From assembly GCF_003062295.1 (NCBI RefSeq), contig NZ_PYCN01000002.1, forward strand, positions 680,136-744,135: a stretch of DNA of 64,000 nt. The letters run 5' to 3'. Source of the DNA: Bradyrhizobium algeriense (GTDB taxonomy: Bacteria; Pseudomonadota; Alphaproteobacteria; Rhizobiales; Xanthobacteraceae). Positions 60,832 through 64,000 of this stretch are shown here, one piece after another. The position numbers and the translations under genes were made by a program. The notes under the pieces were generated by a model, which saw only the letters and a program-made list of their open reading frames with translations, searched no databases and had not been told where the DNA came from. Every line of letters begins with the position of its first letter. The first letter of the stretch is position 1.

Positions 60832-60970
60832 GGACGCCTCATCGCCTTCGGACACAGTCAATGGCGCTGGCCTGGAGTGCTTGCGGTCACGTGAGCTTGT
60901 ATCGGCCCGCGCCGGCGCCGCGCGCCGCGCTTTCGAAAGCGCAAAACTGTGCCTTGTTGCGATTGATCGT

Positions 60971-60984
60971 TTGATCCAGGTCAA
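60971..60984. promoter_or_regulatory. FNR/FixK-type box TTGAT-CCAG-GTCAA
   Basis: One mismatch. It lies 140 bases before the chosen antiporter ATG, inside the upstream open frame, which supports the later start. Confidence 0.6.
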
Positions 60985-61191
60985 GGGTGATTGCGCCTGC
61001 AGGGTCGCGCCGGCACGAAATCGGGCAGAGCATTCCCGGTTGAGCGCTTGCTCGAACGCGCGCATGGCCCGCCAACTTGGCGCCAATCGCTAACATTGGC
61101 TTGCTGACCGAAACAAAGGTCTGAGCGTCCGCATCTGTTCACGGAGAACGAACAGAGCCCGTATTTTTGCGGTCAGACAATAGTAAATAAA

Positions 61192-61234
61192 CAAAAAACA
61201 AAAGGCCACGCGGGCATTACACCGCATGGCCTTT
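61192..61234 (-). terminator. Rho-independent terminator downstream of the HU gene
   Basis: Read on the minus strand, AAAGGCCATGCGG pairs with CCGCGTGGCCTTT (imperfect, GC-rich) and is followed by TTGTTTTTTG. It lies 130 bases after the HU stop in the proper direction. Confidence 0.8.
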
Positions 61235-61364
61235 GCGAGACTGTTCCCTAGGCCCCCAAGAGTTTCCGCCTCGGGGCGAAGAGTGCGCGGGTCGAGGCGC
61301 CTGTCCAGGTGGTGATGGAATTACCCACAGGTTAGACGGACGAACACACCTCAACCAACTCGCT

Positions 61365-61661
61365 TCAAACAGCGTCTTTAGCAACCTTCAGGGGTGACGC
61401 CTTGACCGACTTGCTGGCTGGCTTGGCCGCGAACTCCATAGGCTCTTTCGTGAAAGGATTCACGCCGCTGCGGGCTTCAGTAGCAGGCTTGTTCACGACC
61501 GACATTTTGACGAAGCCAGGAATGACGAACTCGCCGGATTCATTCAGCTCCTTATAGCCTACAATCGCCATCTGCTCGATGACGGCCTTTACGTCTCCCT
61601 TGGAAACCTGCGTTCCTTCTGCAATTGCATCAATCAACTGATTCTTGGTCATCTTGGCCAT
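61365..61661 (-). CDS. HU-family DNA-binding protein
   Basis: The 98-residue protein has the HU/IHF fold: MTKNQLIDAIAEGTQVSKGD (helices), VIPGFVKMSVVNKPATEARS (beta arm) and GVNPFTKEPMEFAAKPASKS, with a Lys-rich C-terminus. The usual RxGRNP arm tip is changed to RSGVNP. It bends and compacts DNA and may be a specialised paralog rather than the main HU. The start follows a short AT-rich leader. Confidence 0.88.
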   Translation of the reverse strand: MAKMTKNQLIDAIAEGTQVSKGDVKAVIEQMAIVGYKELNESGEFVIPGFVKMSVVNKPATEARSGVNPFTKEPMEFAAKPASKSVKASPLKVAKDAV

Positions 61662-62710
61662 GATGGATTCCTTTGTGGAGGCTCAGAACAATTCAATGCG
61701 CATGAGCTACGCGGAGTGCGTCACACTGTTTAAAGCGCAGCAAAAGCCACGCAGCTCGCTTCTCGTTCATGCCTATGGTCATGAAGTCACCGGGCTTAAA
61801 ACCTATCGAGACCCAAAACGCAAGGAGCAGCTCGGCGTATGTTCCAAGCCTGGCTTCTACTCACCTGCGCTTTCCTTTGATTGAACCACCGCCCAAATCT
61901 CCGCTTCGAACCTAGTGACCACAGCCATGACAATGCAAATTATTGCAGGTGCCATTGCGCGTGCTGGACGTGCCAGCAGCGGCCATTCCCGCATAAACCT
62001 CTCGGTCGACAACACCCGTTGTCGCGCATCGGTCCGAGCCTCCGCGTGACCGTCACGCAGGGATGCCCCGGTCCCCAACCGAACCTGCAATGTCTCAACC
62101 CGTCTTTCGCATGAGGTAGCTTATGAGAGATTGGAGATCCACTCCTCCCGTCGATGCACCGATGACTGCGTCACTTGCACCGGCAACAAACAGGTGGCGA
62201 GCGAAATGGCGACATCTCTCTACAACGGGCGGCGGAATCGCGCCATTCAAAATGAAGCCACCAGAAACAGCGAATAGACAAGCAATATCAATTGGTTGGG
62301 GTGGGAGGGCACGCAACCGGAATGGAGCCGGCGACAAGCGACTGAAAATACTGACGAAAACGAGCGACACCGGATGATGCGTAACACCGCTGCCTTGCGT
62401 CGATTCACTTTTTTAAAGTCTTGCCAAGCCTCGGTCCGTTCTCGTTTGCCGATCATCGGCCTGGCTAAGACCACGGCTTTGTTCAGCGTTTTCACTGCTA
62501 TGTCCGAAGTGGGAATCACGGCTGGCGCGTAACGACACCGGTGGGCGTGGCAAAGCCCTGGAGGTCCTGATCCGCTTCTCGCGCCACCAGCCGAACCCGG
62601 GTGACCAGTCCTCGAAGCGCAGTAGTTCGTTTCCAAGGGTGCTGCCTTCTCTGCGCGCCATTGGTCTTTCGCAGGTTTAAGCAGAGAGACCGGTTGCCAG
62701 TTCGCTGTGG
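61662..62710. other. Gene-poor stretch, nothing recognised
   Basis: About 1 kb contains only short open frames on both strands, without convincing ribosome sites or protein-like composition. A plus-strand frame from 61699 to 61884 (MSYAECVTLFKAQQKPRSSL) is the best, but no family was recognised. It may be a decayed region. Confidence 0.4.
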
Positions 62711-63877
62711 ATGCCCATACCATCAAGGCGCGATTTGCGATTTGGTTGGACCATCGTGCGGAACAAATTGGCGGTTCTGATTACTTTGGCAAGACGCCCC
62801 GAGGGGCGAGCGACGCTCGATGAGCTCGCAGATGAAGTCGCGCGGCTCATTGCAGCGACAGATGAAAAGATCGGAAATAGCGAACAGCTCTCTGCACTCG
62901 ATCATGTCGACATTTTTCAGTCCGGGCTCGTGGCGTCCGAGGGCGACAGTTTGTGGATCACCGAGAATGGCTGGTCACTTCTCCATGCGCTGGGGATCTC
63001 GGCGCAAGAGTGGCCTGATCGCGATTTCGTCTCGCCCTCGCACTCGCTGAATTTGATCGATGATCTAATCGGTACCGAAGCGCGCGTGAGGATTTTTGAT
63101 CGCGAGTCTCGGTCAATTGACCTGAGCGCAGATCACATCCCGCCTCGTGATGAGACAACCGGCCTGGAAGCTCCATCAGGGACTTCTCGGCCCGACTATC
63201 CCCGAGTGCCTGCTGGAAGCAATGATGCTTTCCTGATTCGCAGATTCGGCTCTGAGCTGCGAGGTGCATCTGCAAGCTCCAATCCTTTGAGTAAGCTAAC
63301 GCGGCGCGTGCGGCAGGGGATCGACATCTGGCGCCGCCATCTCCAGCAGGATCAGCCACCGAAAGAGACCCGTCGTTCAGGCGCAAATATGGAACGCGGA
63401 CTGTTCGCACTGCTAAGCCTGCTCGTAATCGTGAGCTGCGCTGGCGCGGCCGCTGCCCTCATACAAGTCAAATCCTTGAAATCAGAACTAACCGCCCTGC
63501 AACGCGAACTGCTTCCGCTCAAGCTGAGAGTGGCCATGCTAGATCAGATCGAAAAGAGCAGGGAAACATTGGACAAGGTGAGCGATCAAAAAAATCAGTC
63601 GCCGCGAGAAAATCGTGCTGAAGAAGCACCGCTTCTTCTCTCTCGCGAAGAGATTCAGCTCATTCGCGACTATATCAAGCCGGCGCCCGTCGTAGGCTCT
63701 TCCACAGCCCCCATCAGTGTCGGTGATCCTGTCACCGGGCCGACTATCCCCATCCCATCTCCTGTCACGGAGAAGGTGCCCAGATTGCTCGGGGCGAGAT
63801 TTGCGATCAAAAACAGCACGATCATCATCGTCAAGAAGGACAGTCGTCAGGCTGACGCTGTGCTTGGACCGAACTAG
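62711..63877 (+). CDS. Hypothetical membrane protein with winged-helix-like N-terminus, 388 aa
   Basis: The N-terminal part (about 17-95: KLAVLITLARRPEGRATLDE, DSLWITENGWSLLHALGISA) resembles a winged helix. A low-complexity linker follows, then one membrane helix near 228-250 (LLSLLVIVSCAGAAAALIQV), a coiled coil (about 252-295) and a proline/threonine-rich periplasmic tail (GDPVTGPTIPIPSPVTEKVP). Such a layout could be a membrane-anchored regulator or adaptor; this is only a guess. Ribosome site weak. Confidence 0.6.
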   Translation: MPIPSRRDLRFGWTIVRNKLAVLITLARRPEGRATLDELADEVARLIAATDEKIGNSEQLSALDHVDIFQSGLVASEGDSLWITENGWSLLHALGISAQEWPDRDFVSPSHSLNLIDDLIGTEARVRIFDRESRSIDLSADHIPPRDETTGLEAPSGTSRPDYPRVPAGSNDAFLIRRFGSELRGASASSNPLSKLTRRVRQGIDIWRRHLQQDQPPKETRRSGANMERGLFALLSLLVIVSCAGAAAALIQVKSLKSELTALQRELLPLKLRVAMLDQIEKSRETLDKVSDQKNQSPRENRAEEAPLLLSREEIQLIRDYIKPAPVVGSSTAPISVGDPVTGPTIPIPSPVTEKVPRLLGARFAIKNSTIIIVKKDSRQADAVLGPN

Positions 63878-63948
63878 ACGACCGATTCCATGAAACCCGC
63901 GTGCTGCAGCAGGCTGGATTGATGGAACGGACGGGTTGTTGGCGGATT

Positions 63949-63974
63949 CCTCGTTTGCGGTCGGCGAAACGAGG
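63949..63974 (+). promoter_or_regulatory. Hairpin overlapping the ribosome site of the last gene
   Basis: CCTCGTTT (63949-63956) pairs with AAACGAGG (63967-63974), covering most of the GAGGAG ribosome site at 63971-63976. If transcribed, it could limit initiation at the ATG at 63984. Confidence 0.35.
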
Positions 63975-63983
63975 AGCTGTATC

Positions 63984-64000
63984 ATGGCAGGATGGCGGCG
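63984..64000 (+). CDS. Start of an unidentified CDS, cut by window end
   Basis: An ATG with a GAGGAG ribosome site seven bases upstream begins MAGWR. Too little is visible to identify it. Confidence 0.35.

Noticed and set aside
61699..61884. 61-codon plus-strand frame next to the HU gene
   Set aside because: No recognisable family or good ribosome site; kept only as a remark under the gene-poor region.
62095..62377. Overlapping small frames on both strands as possible genes
   Set aside because: No ribosome sites, no family resemblance and mutual overlap.

Overview
The window looks like a chromosomal segment of a Bradyrhizobium-type alphaproteobacterium. It is GC-rich and densely packed. It carries FixJ-, FixK- and RpoH-type regulators, a urea/amide transport and amidase block, and many small exported proteins of kinds common in Bradyrhizobiaceae. 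No phage, IS element, CRISPR array or complete tRNA/rRNA gene was recognised. One orphan 3' half of a tRNA-Gln is present near 9.6 kb.

Layout. 0-5 kb: a type I secretion ABC transporter cut by the window edge, two low-complexity or repeat proteins that are candidate secreted substrates, and an unknown gene. 5.2-6.1 kb: a divergent LuxR-type regulator with a degenerate receiver. 6.4-7.1 kb: a broken thiolase. 7.2-13.5 kb: an MHYT sensor kinase, an RpoH-like sigma factor and an OmpR-type two-component pair. 14-20 kb: small exported proteins and an MdtA/MdtB-like RND efflux pair. 20-28 kb: aliphatic amidase, FmdB, formamidase and a UrtABCDE-type ABC importer, all on the minus strand. 28-32.3 kb, divergent: a hybrid kinase whose input domain is an NCS1-family permease, joined by a cysteine-rich linker, plus its LuxR-type partner. 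32.5-34.3 kb: an AAC(3)-like acetyltransferase and a GntR regulator.

From 36.9 to 61 kb the window becomes a putative low-oxygen island. Ten FNR/FixK-type boxes (TTGAT-N4-ATCAA or one mismatch) lie upstream of genes, and none were found in the first 36 kb. The apparent targets are a DUF3300-DUF2950 pair, an orphan TAXI binding-protein operon, small exported proteins, a CoA-transferase/MaoC operon, a five-gene operon (DUF3141 with a PhaC-like Cys/Asp/His triad, phosphotransacetylase, acetate kinase, FabI, K+ channel), an AI-2E permease, a GNAT acetyltransferase and a Ca2+/H+ antiporter. In the middle sit a CRP/FNR regulator, a FixJ-type regulator, a single-domain receiver and a sensor kinase with a substrate-binding-protein input. 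A second shared sequence, built on ATTGTCCCA, lies upstream of three local genes and may be the operator of one of these regulators.

As inference, the second half reads as a self-contained regulatory and metabolic module for overflow and reserve carbon (acetyl-phosphate, acetoacetyl/acyl-CoA, PHA-like chemistry) under oxygen limitation. The 20-32 kb block reads as amide/urea nitrogen scavenging controlled by a transporter-like sensor. The last 2-3 kb hold an HU-type protein, about 1 kb without recognisable genes, a membrane protein of unknown function and the first codons of another gene.
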